Assembly (NCBI GenBank): GCA_947683425.1
Contig: CANTUQ010000119.1
Location: 4,985,001-5,049,000, forward strand
From: Excoecaria cochinchinensis
Taxonomy: Eukaryota; Streptophyta; Magnoliopsida; Malpighiales; Euphorbiaceae
Reading direction: 5' to 3'
Length of the DNA stretch: 64,000 nt
The first letter of the stretch is position 1; every line of letters begins with the position of its first letter. The notes under the pieces were generated by a model, which had not been told where the DNA came from, searched no databases, and was given only the letters and a program-made list of their open reading frames with translations. Both the position numbers and the translations under genes were made by a program. Shown in pieces: positions 32,923-43,311 of this stretch.

Positions 32923-34200
32923 TGATGCTATTAGAATTTCTCTCGGATCTTCCAAGGTTCCAAGATTAAAAGGTGTTGTATCAGTGGAATCAATGTCAAA
33001 AATTGATGGAATATGATCATGTTCATGCATGTTGAAATCATTAGAAACATCGCACAAGTAAGAGAAATTGTTTGCCTTATTAATAATATTATAATTGTTG
33101 TTTACATCATAAAAGAGTTTTGGAATAAAAAGACAGTCTAAGCTAGAGTCTTCTTCTGCCGCTCCAGAGGTTGATGCTGTCGCTGCTTGCTCACCGGTTT
33201 CCTGATTTAGCAGAGGCCCCTCAGGCATGTTGGAGGAAATCTTCAAACCCCCCATTTCCAGTTCTAATTCTGCTATCTTCTCTTTCCCTTTCAGCCTGGC
33301 AGCTATCATTTTCTCGGTAACGACCTCTTCAGGCTCGCATCTGTCCCAAGTGATACCCTGAGTCATGACCTCCTCATCCCAGAAGTCTTTAGCAGTCTTG
33401 ATAAACCCGACTCTCCAGTCAAATACATCATTAAAGATCTCGAACCCGGGGACAATTATCCCCTTTACCCATTGTGGTTCATCTTCGCCAGTATATGCGC
33501 AAACCGAGGATGCTGTCACGAAACTTTCTGAAATGTGAGGGATCTTGTCTGCCGCCTTCTTCTTGCCGAAGCTGCCTCTGTACCCCAAACCTTTTCGGTT
33601 CTTCTGACCTCGAGTGGTGATCGCAGTTTGCAAACCCTGAGAGTTTCTGCCCAAACCAGCCCCGGGGAGATAGTGCATCTTCTTCAACATATTAACCACA
33701 GCTGGGTTATCCACTGACCCGTGCTCTTCTCTTATCATGGACACATGGAAGCCACTAAATGGCTGATTAGCTATCTCAAGCGCTGAGACCTGGTTCTCTC
33801 TGGCTGCCTTGATAGTCACCACCTCCCCTTCATGTGGGAACTTTATCATTTGATGCAGGGTGGATGGCACTCCTCCTAATTTGTGAAACCAGGGTCTCCC
33901 AAGTAGAGCTGAGAAGTTAGCAGGGATGGGCAGAACTACAAATTCTACTTCCACCTCAATGGGTCCTGTCTTGACCAAAGTCTTAAAGGTTCCCGAGGCT
34001 TGCCTCCTTGAATTATCGTAGGCTATGATAGTCAGATCTGATCCACTGAGCATATCTTCACTTAAACCAAAAGCCTGTAGAGCTATCAGGGGGCACACAT
34101 TGATAGAAGACCCATCATCTACCATAACGCAAGCAGTGTGCTTGTCATTAATCTGTGCTTTGATGTACAGGGGTCTGTTATGATTACGGCCCTCGACCGG
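32923..34200 (-). pseudogene. O2 protease and G-patch-like region
   Basis: An aspartic protease with VMVDDGSSINV (residues 413-423 of the block starting at 35364) and a FSALLGRPWFH flap-side motif (484-494) is followed by a G-patch-like glycine-rich segment (LPGAGLGRNSQG, KGLGYRG; 566-597). A variable acidic linker leads to RT. The protease would cut Gag-Pol. G-patches next to retroelement proteases are known to bind nucleic acid, but the role here is inferred. The frame is open throughout. Confidence 0.78.
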
Positions 34201-36063
34201 TAGGTCGGCGTCAGAAAAGACCAATCTCTCCTCGGATCCTCCCTTGACTAAGCCCAAAAGCTCTGATGGGGAAATCGTGGTGGCGACCGTGGCCTCAACC
34301 AAAGCCTCTACTACCTTCTGCCTATGAGAGGGGGACTGTCTTAAAAGATCCCAGATGGATATTTGGGCCGCAGTTTTCTTTAATTGCTTGACAATCTGAT
34401 TCTCCTCTGGCTCTTTCTCTGCTGGCGGCTGCACTGGCTCAGGTAGCCTCGTAACCTCGGGGACCACTCTCCTGCTTCTCGTTACATCCCCTATTTCTTC
34501 TTTGTCTTTATCAGACCCCCACAAGTCAAGGTTCATCTCTCCCTCCTCCTCGGCTTCTCCGCCACTCTCACTGCTAGACCAGCAATCAAGGGTTGCCACG
34601 ACTGCTCTCTCTTCTCTATCTTCGAAATAATCAGCTGCACAACTCTCGCTCCCATATAGATCTTGTAGCACGTACCACTCTGGCAAGCTAGATCCGATCA
34701 TAAACACGGGTGGTGGTACGGCATTATAACCGGGCTTCTTCTTCTCAGTTTCCCTCTTTTCAGGGTCAGAAATCTGCTTGCTATCAATCAAGTCTTGGAT
34801 AGAGTGTTGTAGGGCTTTGCACTTATCTGTGATATGGCCTGAGTGCTGGTAAAACGCACAGAATTCATTGTCTTTATGCCCAGGCTTTCCCAGCGTCAAA
34901 GCAGGTCTAGGAGCTAAGGGCTGCAATTTTTCCTCCTTCATTAACCTTCTCAAGACCCAAGATAATGGTCTCCCCAAGTTCGAAAACTTCCTCTGGGTGG
35001 TTACCTTAGTAGCAGACACCTCACCTGTTCTTCTGGTGCTACCACTAGGACCTGCCGGCCTACTGGTTCCTTGACCGGGGTTAGCCCTTTTGGCAAAATT
35101 ATCATTGTTAGCCTTCCTAGCCAATAACTCTCCTTCTGCCTCGATGGCTATATCCTTGAGAGATTCCCAGTCCTTCAACCCCTTCATCTTCAACCCATCT
35201 TTCAAGTACGGGCTTGCGTTCTTGATAAATAAACGAATCTGATCCTGGGTGTCCGATTTTCTCCGCATCTCCATTACTCGGTTCTGCCATCGGGTGAGAT
35301 AATCATGGAAAGATTCTTCGGCCTTCTGCTGGAGCAGTTCAAGATCTTTTAGAGTCACCTCCATTCTGGTATTGTAGTCATACTACTTCAAAAACTCCTC
35401 AGTGAGCAGATCCTAATCTTCTTTAGTGCGACGGTCGAGACTATGATACCAGTCGATGGCATGGGCGGTCAGACTCAGACAAAAGTATTCTACTTTCTGC
35501 TTCTTAGACAACGTGGTCCCCTTCATGACCAGAGAATACTGTTTCACATGAGCGGTTGGGTCAGAAGTTCCATCAAATTTCGGCACATCTGGCATCTTAA
35601 AGTTATAAGGGATCGGGTCCTCTCCCTCCAATTCCTTATCCACTGGGTTCATCCCTTGACCCCTGCTCAACATACGAGCCATAGTTTCGAACCTCTCTTC
35701 CATCTTCTTTAAAATGAAGTCATCGGTCTGAGGTGCTTTCCCCCTCTCAGATGCAAGGCTCATCCTATCATCTTCGACATCATCATCAATTCTCAGCACA
35801 GGCCTTCTTCTCTACTCTCCCGAGGCTACTGACCTTAACTCTACTGGCGGTGGCCTGACAGGCTCTTCTCGTCTTTCAACCCTTTCTTCCTCTAGCTCAT
35901 TCTGTCTCACTGGAGGAGGAGGAGGAGGATTCTATGGAGCATTCTGCTGCGCCAAGGCGGTCAACATATTCATCATTCTACCCTCGAACTCCTCAAATCG
36001 CCGACCCACTTCTTCCGCGATCATGGCCCTTATGGCGTCATCCCCTCTAGGCGAGTTTGCCAT
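34201..36063 (-). pseudogene. O2 Gag
   Basis: The ATG at 36063 (minus, MANSPRG) is chosen because O1 has the same start at 14819. The frame runs through VGRRFEEFEGRMM, a proline-rich stretch, a capsid-like PDVPKFDGTSDPTAHVKQY and HAIDWYHSL region, and a zinc knuckle CAFYQHSGHITDKC at 34819-34860. TAG codons at 35932, 35812, 35413 and 35383 interrupt it, all in the same frame. Gag would form the particle. Gag and Pol share one frame, so a single polyprotein is likely. Confidence 0.87.
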
Positions 36064-36964
36064 CTGAGATATAGTACCACTGATTTCTGATAAGATTTCT
36101 GGTAGACCCTCTCTATCTGACAGCTCAGGAGTAGGAATTCGGATCAGTCGTCCGGTTGGTGATCTAGTCCACCTGGGCAGATCTATGATAGCTGCAGGGA
36201 CAAGACGTTAGGCATGATGCATAAAATGCGGGTATAATGCATGGTCGTGATATGCAACATTCACAGAGCACAAACAAGAAAGTAGATCCTTCCACCCTTA
36301 TTTCTCCCACACACGTGGTCATGCAGTCTCTTTCCTAGGTAGGATTAGCCCAGGGGTCAATGAGGGACCCGATGGACGCACATGGTGCGCGGCAAAAAAC
36401 CGGCAGCATGACACTCCTATGCTAATGTACAAGCGGATGGATAATGATCGTCAAGTATTTGGACATTCCATAAATTTCGACATGGCCCTACCGGGGCATG
36501 AAAGCCTTTGGCTAGGTTACCAAGCGAGACATCTGGACTCACCCAATACACGAGGATCCATACAGCAAGCATGGAATTAGGGTTCATTTCACCTGTGGAA
36601 GATAGCTACTGCCATTACATGAGCTTTGGACAAGGCAGATATTTCTTTAAGGCTACCCAAGCATGATCCCTGCCGACATGTCTAGCTCATCACGAGCATA
36701 GCGACCGATCGGGTCATCATTTTGATATACCATTTGAGGTACGTGGCTTGGGCTGGTGATTATCCTTAACACTTCCCTAAATTGAGTGAAAATGGGGTCG
36801 TGCTTCAGGAACGCACCGGGACTAAAAGAGGGACCAAACTAGCATATTCTAAGGCTCTAATGATATGCGAATGCAAATTTGAGAGAAAGCAAATTTATGA
36901 ATTAAATTTTAATCATAAATGTTAAACAAGGTATTTTCAATTTGAAATCTCGAACCATAAACGT
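36064..36964 (-). other. 5' leader of O2
   Basis: It is non-coding and collinear with the O1 leader. No separate upstream frame of the kind reported in some Ogre elements is seen. Confidence 0.7.
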
Positions 36965-36980
36965 CCCCACCGAGTCGCCA
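36965..36980 (-). other. Primer binding site of O2 (tRNA-Arg)
   Basis: The minus strand reads TGGCGACTCGGTGGGG one base after the LTR end. The first nine bases match the tRNA-Arg complement used by O1; the following bases differ slightly. Confidence 0.8.
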
Positions 36981-37063
36981 CTATGACGCGCGCCGGATCC
37001 CCCGCGGCCGCTCGTTCGACCGCCCGCACGTGGGTTATCGGGGCATTTGTGGGTCCGTTGACA

Positions 37064-37083
37064 GCTTGCGATAAATCGCAAGT
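37064..37083 (-). other. Conserved U5 stem-loop, O2 LTR
   Basis: CTTGCGA-TAAA-TCGCAAG, a perfect 7-bp stem. Relative to CTTGTAA/TTACAAG in other LTRs, two adjacent base pairs have changed together. Confidence 0.7.
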
Positions 37084-37959
37084 GCGTCTATGTTGGGCAA
37101 CAAGGAGGTTTCATGGAGTCGCCACCCAATAGAACATTGGGAAAGTTTCTCTTGCCTCGGAGAGCCTAAGACTGCGCTTTGTACCTTTTTTGGGCCAGCC
37201 AGAGGGGTCTTAGAAGGTAAACCTCTCGCCCTAAGGAGCCTAGGATTAGCGCTAAAGTCTCGTGGCACAAAAAGGTGTCTTGGAGGGTAGACCTCTAGCC
37301 TCTTTGAGCCCAAAGACCAGAGCTGGGTCCGGGATTTCTCATCTATTTCTATCTCGATTATTTTATGATCAAATTTTAATATCATTAATTCGCTCTCTCT
37401 CCACACGATGCAATTGATTAAAGGCGCATTTATTCACGTTCGGAAAGCAGTAAATGAGCAAAATAAATAGTGAAAGCGATAAATTACAATAATACTAGGA
37501 GCGGAATACAACTCCCATTATAAATGTGCGATACATACACGAATCGGGGCATTATTTATTTTTGAGGACTTTGGTCCTCGCATGCACCATTATCAAAAAT
37601 GGATATTTTTATTTGTGATGATCTTTATTGGATAAAAGTAGGGCATTGGACCCTCGCTTTTGATGTAAACCTCATTTTATTGAATATAAAATATTGAGTC
37701 ATTTTATACATTAACGAGATATGAAAAGAGTACATCCATATACATAAAATCAATAAAAAATAATCAAGAGGATTAGGAAACTAAACCGGACGAAATCCTC
37801 CAAATATGGCAGGTAGCCGCTCCAACTCGGGATAGTCCAAGAGAATCAATATACACTCATAGAAAGTTAAAAGATGTCAATATACATAAAATCAATATAT
37901 GGGAATCCAAAGGGACTTGAAAAAGACAGAAAATCATTTAAAAGGGAAGAGGCAGAACC

Positions 37960-38085
37960 CACCGACGGCCTCTTTTAGGTGACCGACGGGCGTCAATCAA
38001 GATAACCGACATGTCCGTCTGTCACTCAAAAGGAGGGCGTCTGTAGGTGAGGTGACCGACGGGCGTTGGTGAAAGAGATGACCCG
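37960..38085. other. GACGGGCGTC patch 1 in O2 LTR
   Basis: Repeats of CCGACGGGCGT-like words (GACG-GG-CGTC is self-complementary) lie in a GC-enriched stretch. A second, richer patch is at 38590-38825. Confidence 0.5.
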
Positions 38086-38589
38086 TCAGTCACCACTGTC
38101 TCTGAAAAATCAGAAGAGAGAAACTCTTTTCAAAGCCAAAAAAGAAGTTTTATCAAAAAAATATATAAAGAGAGCCAAAATAAAGAAGAATGATGGCAAA
38201 ATTGAAAGAATCAACAAATAAAGAATAAATATGAAATGATATGGAGAAGTAATCCAGAATATTTACCCTCAGATAATTGCTTTGGGTGAGATTCTTGTGT
38301 TGATTAGAGCCCCGCGCGTTCCACGAGAAGCAAAGATGAAGGATCAAAGAACGAAAAATAGGCTATTTCTTCTTTAACCCTTCAAAAGACTGATTTTGGA
38401 ATCAAAATCTAAAGAAAACTAATTAGTTTTAGTTCCTTTTGATTGATTTGATCCTCCTTTTAAAAAGATTTCTTTATGAAATGTGTTTGCTGGAAGAGAG
38501 AGAAAATATGCTTGAATTTTGGCAGAGTTTCCCCTCTTGAAAATTTTTGGAACCCTTTTCTATTGAAAATCCGGAGCTTCTATAAGCCA

Positions 38590-38825
38590 GACACGACCGA
38601 CGGGCGTCGGTGTATGGAGGCGGGCGTCGGAAGAATCCCTCTGACACAAGGATTCGTCCGATGGCCCTGCCACATCCACCGACGGGCATCAGAAGGGTTG
38701 CATGCTCCGGGAAACTAGGCGGCATTCTGACAGGGGCGGTGACCTTCCGACGGGCGTCGAAAAATACCACAAGCCGTCGGTGACCCTAAGCGACGGGCTG
38801 ACTTCATAGACGGGCTGGCCGTCTA
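38590..38825. other. GACGGGCGTC patch 2 in O2 LTR
   Basis: It contains ACCGACGGGCGTCGGT (CCGACG-GG-CGTCGG), GGCGGGCGTCGG, GACGGGCATC, TTCCGACGGGCGTCGAAA and further variants. It corresponds in position to the palindromic cassettes of the other Ogre-type LTRs. Confidence 0.6.
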
Positions 38826-39017
38826 TGGAGGTAAAAAAGATTTTTGACTCAAAAATCCCCTGTTTTCTCCCCCTCTGCCTACGAAAGGTAAAAAGACTCA
38901 TTTCTCGCAGAACGCGGGACTAAAACCCCCAAATCCAAACCATTCATACAGGCTAGGATACTGATTTCATCACAGGGTAATCTCTGATCCGGACTGCTCT
39001 GGGACACGGTGCTTACA

Positions 39018-40150
39018 GTACCTTTAATTCAAAGTTTAACTCTGCTTAAGTAGTTCTCAACTATGAATGGCTTTGATCTCAGTTCTAGAAATCTGCATTT
39101 CATTCCATTTTGAATTAAGCAAAGGGTAAATATATTTGGTCTTTATTGCTAGATCACATGAAAACACTTGACTATACCATGAAATTTCTAAGTTCAGAGC
39201 ACTTTTGGCCCATTTTGGAAATAAACTGAAAAAAAAACTAGTTGCAATTAGGGGATTGGATGAAAACTCGCTAAGAGCATTAGAACGTTTCTGATTACTC
39301 GTCAAAGCAATCCCTGGATAAGGCTGAATCTAGAAAATGATTTAGGCAACAATTTCTTTGTATAGCTCTTTAAATGACCATTTCCTACCCTTGTTTTGCA
39401 ATCACTGGCTAGCCCGTTGAGCCTTTATTTTGGTATGCTAAATGTGTACTGATTTTATTGTTACACATGTTAAAACTACCATTCACCCAAAATGATTTTG
39501 GCTTCCCCTTAGAAGAATGGCCGCTCTAGTAAGGATAGATGTACATTACGACATTCCTTCGAGCTATAAAAAATCGCCCTGATAAGGATGGGTTTACACT
39601 TCGGAAAAAAGAGTTTCAATCATTAATAATTCTCTCAGGATATCAAAAATTACCCTGATAAGGATGGGTTCGCACTTCGGGAAAAAAGTTTCAATCATTG
39701 ATAATTCTTTGAGCCATAAAAAAAATAAAAAAAATCGTCCTGGTAAGGATAAGTTTACACTTCAAGGGGGTTTAATCATTGTCCTTGTGTAATTAAAGAC
39801 ATAAGCTTGTAAAAAAAAATAAGAAAAAAAATGACAAAAAAAAAAAGAAAAAAAAGAGACAAAATAAAAAGTAGAGCTTAGGATAATACTCCTTGATGAG
39901 TTCAATAGTTATCTTTCTTAGCTTAATTGTTATGTTGAGCTTGACAAGTTAAGGTATTATCAAATTCAAATTCAACAAATGTGTGGACAATATGCAATTG
40001 GGGTTGAGAATGGTCCTCCCATCAGTCGAGTAAATAGCGCGGTCATTCTTCTCTAGCGACCTGATCCTCCTTTGATAGCCATCTACCTAAACCTAACGAT
40101 ACAACCAAATTAAGACCTATTGATTCTGGGTTCGGCTTTATCTAATTAGC
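39018..40150 (+). other. Non-coding DNA, probably Athila-like 3' region
   Basis: No coding frame. Segments such as TAGCCCGTTGAGCC and a GATCCTCCTTTGATAGCC stretch remind me of Athila 3' untranslated DNA. This is a weak call from memory. Confidence 0.35.
39563..39785 (+). repeat. Three imperfect tandem units, about 80-90 bp
   Basis: Each unit has CCCTGATAAGGATGGGTT (or a variant), ACACTTCGG and TTTCAATCATT, separated by A-rich linkers. Confidence 0.7.
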
Positions 40151-41043
40151 GGAGATGATCTTCTAATAAGGTTTGGTACGTAGGAAGAGGCGTATGGTGT
40201 TTCTGGAGTTTCAATCGGGAAGCCACGATTGCATTTATGCATTCGAGTTAAGTTTTGTCCCCAACGTTGCATCTAGAATTTGCTTTCAAATGATGAAAAA
40301 TTCTATTTTGGCCTTTTGCACATACACACAGAGATTGCATGGTATGCCTTGTATTCACATGCTGGTTTAGTAAACCTTAATGTCTACATATTTATCTTCT
40401 TGCCTTTCATTGGAAACGACTCCTGAATTCTTTTATTGAGATTGAATCGGTTGAGAATGTGGTTCATTCAGTGCGTTCAAAGGCAGGTAAAAACTCGAAT
40501 TTGGGGTACCCAATAGGTTGCACTCATTTTATAATCTTGGGTTATTTCTTATCACTACCCATGAAAATGATACTTTGCATATACACCCAGCAATATTTTT
40601 GTACATATGATTTCGGCAAATGTTTTTAGACATAACTGTAGCAAACATCCTTATAAATAGTTTTACATGTATAATTCTTGGTGCATGTCTTTTGGCATAA
40701 AATCTTTAGCGAGCATATTTCATGAATACTTTTGCGTACACAGCTCTCTAAATTTCATTTTTATAATCAATTATTTTCATGCATTTTGTGGGCATATCCT
40801 TTGCATGTATATCACATGCACATCATTTGCATATATTTCGCACACATAATCCCCTTGCATATATCTCCCACGCCTGATTCTTTGCATATATTTCTCATTC
40901 ATGATTATTTGCAAATATTTTACAGAATTCAATTTTTCGCACACATGCCAAATCTTTTATACAAGCCATACACATGACTGTGGCATGTATATCATATGCG
41001 TAATTCCCTACGTGCATTTCATGTTTGTTAGCATATTTTATGG
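40151..41043 (+). other. Non-coding DNA with ATGCATAT-rich imperfect repeats
   Basis: No gene is seen. From about 40560 there are many imperfect GCATATATTTC / CACATGC words that resume at 42452 after the 41044-42451 insertion, so this is the start of the Ogre-type 3' region that ends at the LTR 44686. Confidence 0.45.
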
Positions 41044-42451
41044 GTGCTAATTTCCACAAGTATACGGTGTACCTCAATAGTACAAAAGATGTCGATCCCA
41101 CGAGGAATATAGTTTTTACTCACTATTACTACTTGATTTTAATCTTGTTTACAATGATCATTAATTTGTTGGTTAAATCTAAACTACTCTATTTAATAAA
41201 CTAATTAAACCTATTTTATGTTAATCAAAGAAGACAAATGGATAAATGATGATAAGTTTTGACAAATTAAACTTGAAATGATTTTACTTGATTATTGAGG
41301 TATTGTTGTCATGTAAGCCAAGTTGCATAATATTCTAACTTACTCTCTCGACAAAAATTAGAGTGCCTAAAATATGCACACATAATTCTAAATCCCAATT
41401 CTCATCTAAGACTTAGAGTGTTATACATGCATAATTCAAGAATAGGAAACAACCTATAGCAACCAATTAAACATTTTGATCTCTCAAATAATGCTTAAAT
41501 GATGAATATCTATTGGATTTAAGTATGAATTTATCTCTCGACTAAACTCAAACTTATAATGATCATGCATAAATTACCAATAGAAATTCTACATACAAAA
41601 GTACCAAATGATATGAATAATGAAACTTAGTATTAAAATATTCAAGTTCTTAAATACATCATATAATGATTACAAAGAAGAAGAGAAAGATAAAAAATAG
41701 AAGAAGGAGATCTCTCAACCCTTTTTCACGTCACTAAATGTAGTCTTCTTCCTTGCAAAAGTCTTCTTCTCAAAACATAAATTCTAACTTAAGAAATTTT
41801 ACTCAAAAGAAAAAACTGTTTCAAACTTACAGAAATTACTTAATAAAAAAATTCAACAACTAAAAATTACAGTTAAACTAATATTTATAAAGTTCTGAAG
41901 ATTGTGTTCCTTCAAATGTCTCTTCAAAATGGTTGTAATTGTTGGTGGGAAGTCATGCCTTTTCAAGGCAATGTTTGAAATATTTTGTCTAACGTTCCTC
42001 TCTATCGCGCTCGTAACAAAGTGCGCCTGATTCCTCGCTCCACTTCCCTCACGCTAGCTTTCTCCACACTATGTCACGACCTCTCGACGGCGGCCTTGCT
42101 CGCGACGCTACACACTGAATTCTTGGCTCCTTCTCCTATGCTCCCTTTAAATGCGCATCCTATTGCGCCCGCGACGTCTGTCGCGCTCGCGACAGAGTGC
42201 TTCTTTCCTTTGTTTGCTTTTCTTCTTCTTGTGCTGGCGATCCCTGTCACGCTCGCGACAGGATGGATTCTTCCTTTGGCTCATCGGTACTCCTTTTTCT
42301 CCAATCTTCTCCATTTTCTCCAATTTCTCCTACACATACAAAACTCAAACAAAAACATAAAACATACCTATTTCTAACACAATTAACTAAACATAAGCCT
42401 TATTTTAAACTTAAAACATGGGTTAAATATGAGTTATTTAGACTCATATCA
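41044..42451. mobile_element. Unclassified 1.4-kb interspersed repeat
   Basis: It interrupts the surrounding repeat array and is bounded by GTGCTAATTTCC and ACTCATATCA with a possible ATGG duplication. It contains a CGATCCCACGAGGAAT segment that I associate with dispersed plant repeats, but I cannot name the family. It has no coding frame of substance. A GC-rich segment with TCGCGA palindromes (42001-42270) resembles that of T1. Boundaries are approximate. Confidence 0.5.
42177..42196. other. Perfect 9-bp-stem palindrome TCTGTCGCG-CT-CGCGACAGA
   Basis: The same core occurs twice in the T1 LTR (27034, 28405). A one-mismatch version, CCTGTCACG-CT-CGCGACAGG, follows at 42243-42262. Confidence 0.75.
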
Positions 42452-42589
42452 ATGGTCCTAGTACATGCATAGTATGCACAGTACACACTTCGCATACGCA
42501 ACTCCTTACAGTTGTCTCATCCCACAGGTATAATTTTTTACATATGCTGAATATTTTATATGAATAATTGAGGCGCTTAGATTTTACAC

Positions 42590-42905
42590 ATGCATAACTT
42601 CGCATGTTATTTCACGTATGCATAACTGCATATGTCATCTCATACATACATAACTTCACATGTCATTTTACACATGCATAACTGCACATGTCATACATGT
42701 ATAACTTCGCGTGTCATTTAATACATGCATAACTTCACATATCATTTCATACATGTATAAATTAGCATGTCATTTAATACATGCATAACTTCGCATATCG
42801 TTTCATACATGCATAACTTAGCATGTCAACTCATGCATGCATAACTTCGCATGTCATTTCATACATGCACAACTTGTCACATGCATAACTTTTCACATGT
42901 ATTTC
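42590..42905 (+). repeat. About 28-30-bp minisatellite (CATGCATAACTTCGCATGTC)
   Basis: About ten units with TCATTTCATA linkers and small length differences. It is part of the Ogre-type 3' region preceding the LTR at 44686. Confidence 0.8.
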
Positions 42906-43004
42906 ATGCGTTCAAGGTGCCCTATACCTATTGGATGGTGTACATCACTCTCAACCTTTACCTCACGCGTCGACATTTCTTAAGCCCTCTTAAGAGGCGA
43001 ATCT

Positions 43005-43310
43005 CTAAGTCCTCTGAGGAGGTAATCTCTAAGTCCTCTGAGGACGCGAATCTCTAAGTCCTCTGAGGAGGCAAAATTTCCAAGTCCTCTGAGGAGGCAA
43101 AATCTCTAAGTCCTCTGAGGAGGTAATTCTCAAGTCCACATAATTCTCAAATCAACCCAAGTCCTCTCTGGAGGCAAATCAACCCAAGTCCTCTCTGGGG
43201 GCAAGAATCAACAACAGACATCTCCGGGGGCAAGAATCAACAAAAGACCTCTCAGGGGGCAAGCATCAACAAAAGACCTCTCAGGGAGCAATCAATCAAA
43301 AGGGATCACA
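43005..43310 (+). repeat. About 24-bp minisatellite (TCTAAGTCCTCTGAGGAGG)
   Basis: Six clear units are followed by decayed versions (CTCTCTGGAGGCAAATC, CTCTCAGGGGGCAAG). CCTCTGAGGAGG-like words also form the arrays at 4786 and 51520. Confidence 0.75.
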
Positions 43311-43311
43311 G

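Larger units (their letters stand above)
29406..39017 (-). mobile_element. Ogre/Tat-type element O2, nearly full-length, 3' truncated
   Basis: On the minus strand: 5' LTR 36982-39017, a tRNA-Arg primer site, a leader, a single gag-pol frame 36063-29725, and about 320 bases of 3' region before truncation at the T1 junction. It has no 3' LTR. Pol has the two-RNase-H layout of the Tat lineage. Six in-frame TAG codons and two compensating frameshifts inactivate it. It is the reference for interpreting O1 and the 46999-48352 remnant. Confidence 0.9.
36982..39017 (-). repeat. 5' LTR of O2 (2,036 bp)
   Basis: On the plus strand it runs from TATGACGCGCGCCGG to GACACGGTGCTTACA. It is shorter than the O1 LTRs and similar to them mainly at the inner end: U5 hairpin, PBS-like TGGCGACTCCA (minus, 37114-37124) and CCCAAT-AGAAC-ATTGGG (37125-37141). 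GC-rich patches with GACGGGCGTC words lie at 37960-38085 and 38590-38825. Confidence 0.85.

Noticed and set aside
30950..35712. Plus-strand frames inside the O2 region
   Set aside because: They lie opposite the gag-pol frame and have no recognisable domains; they are shadows.
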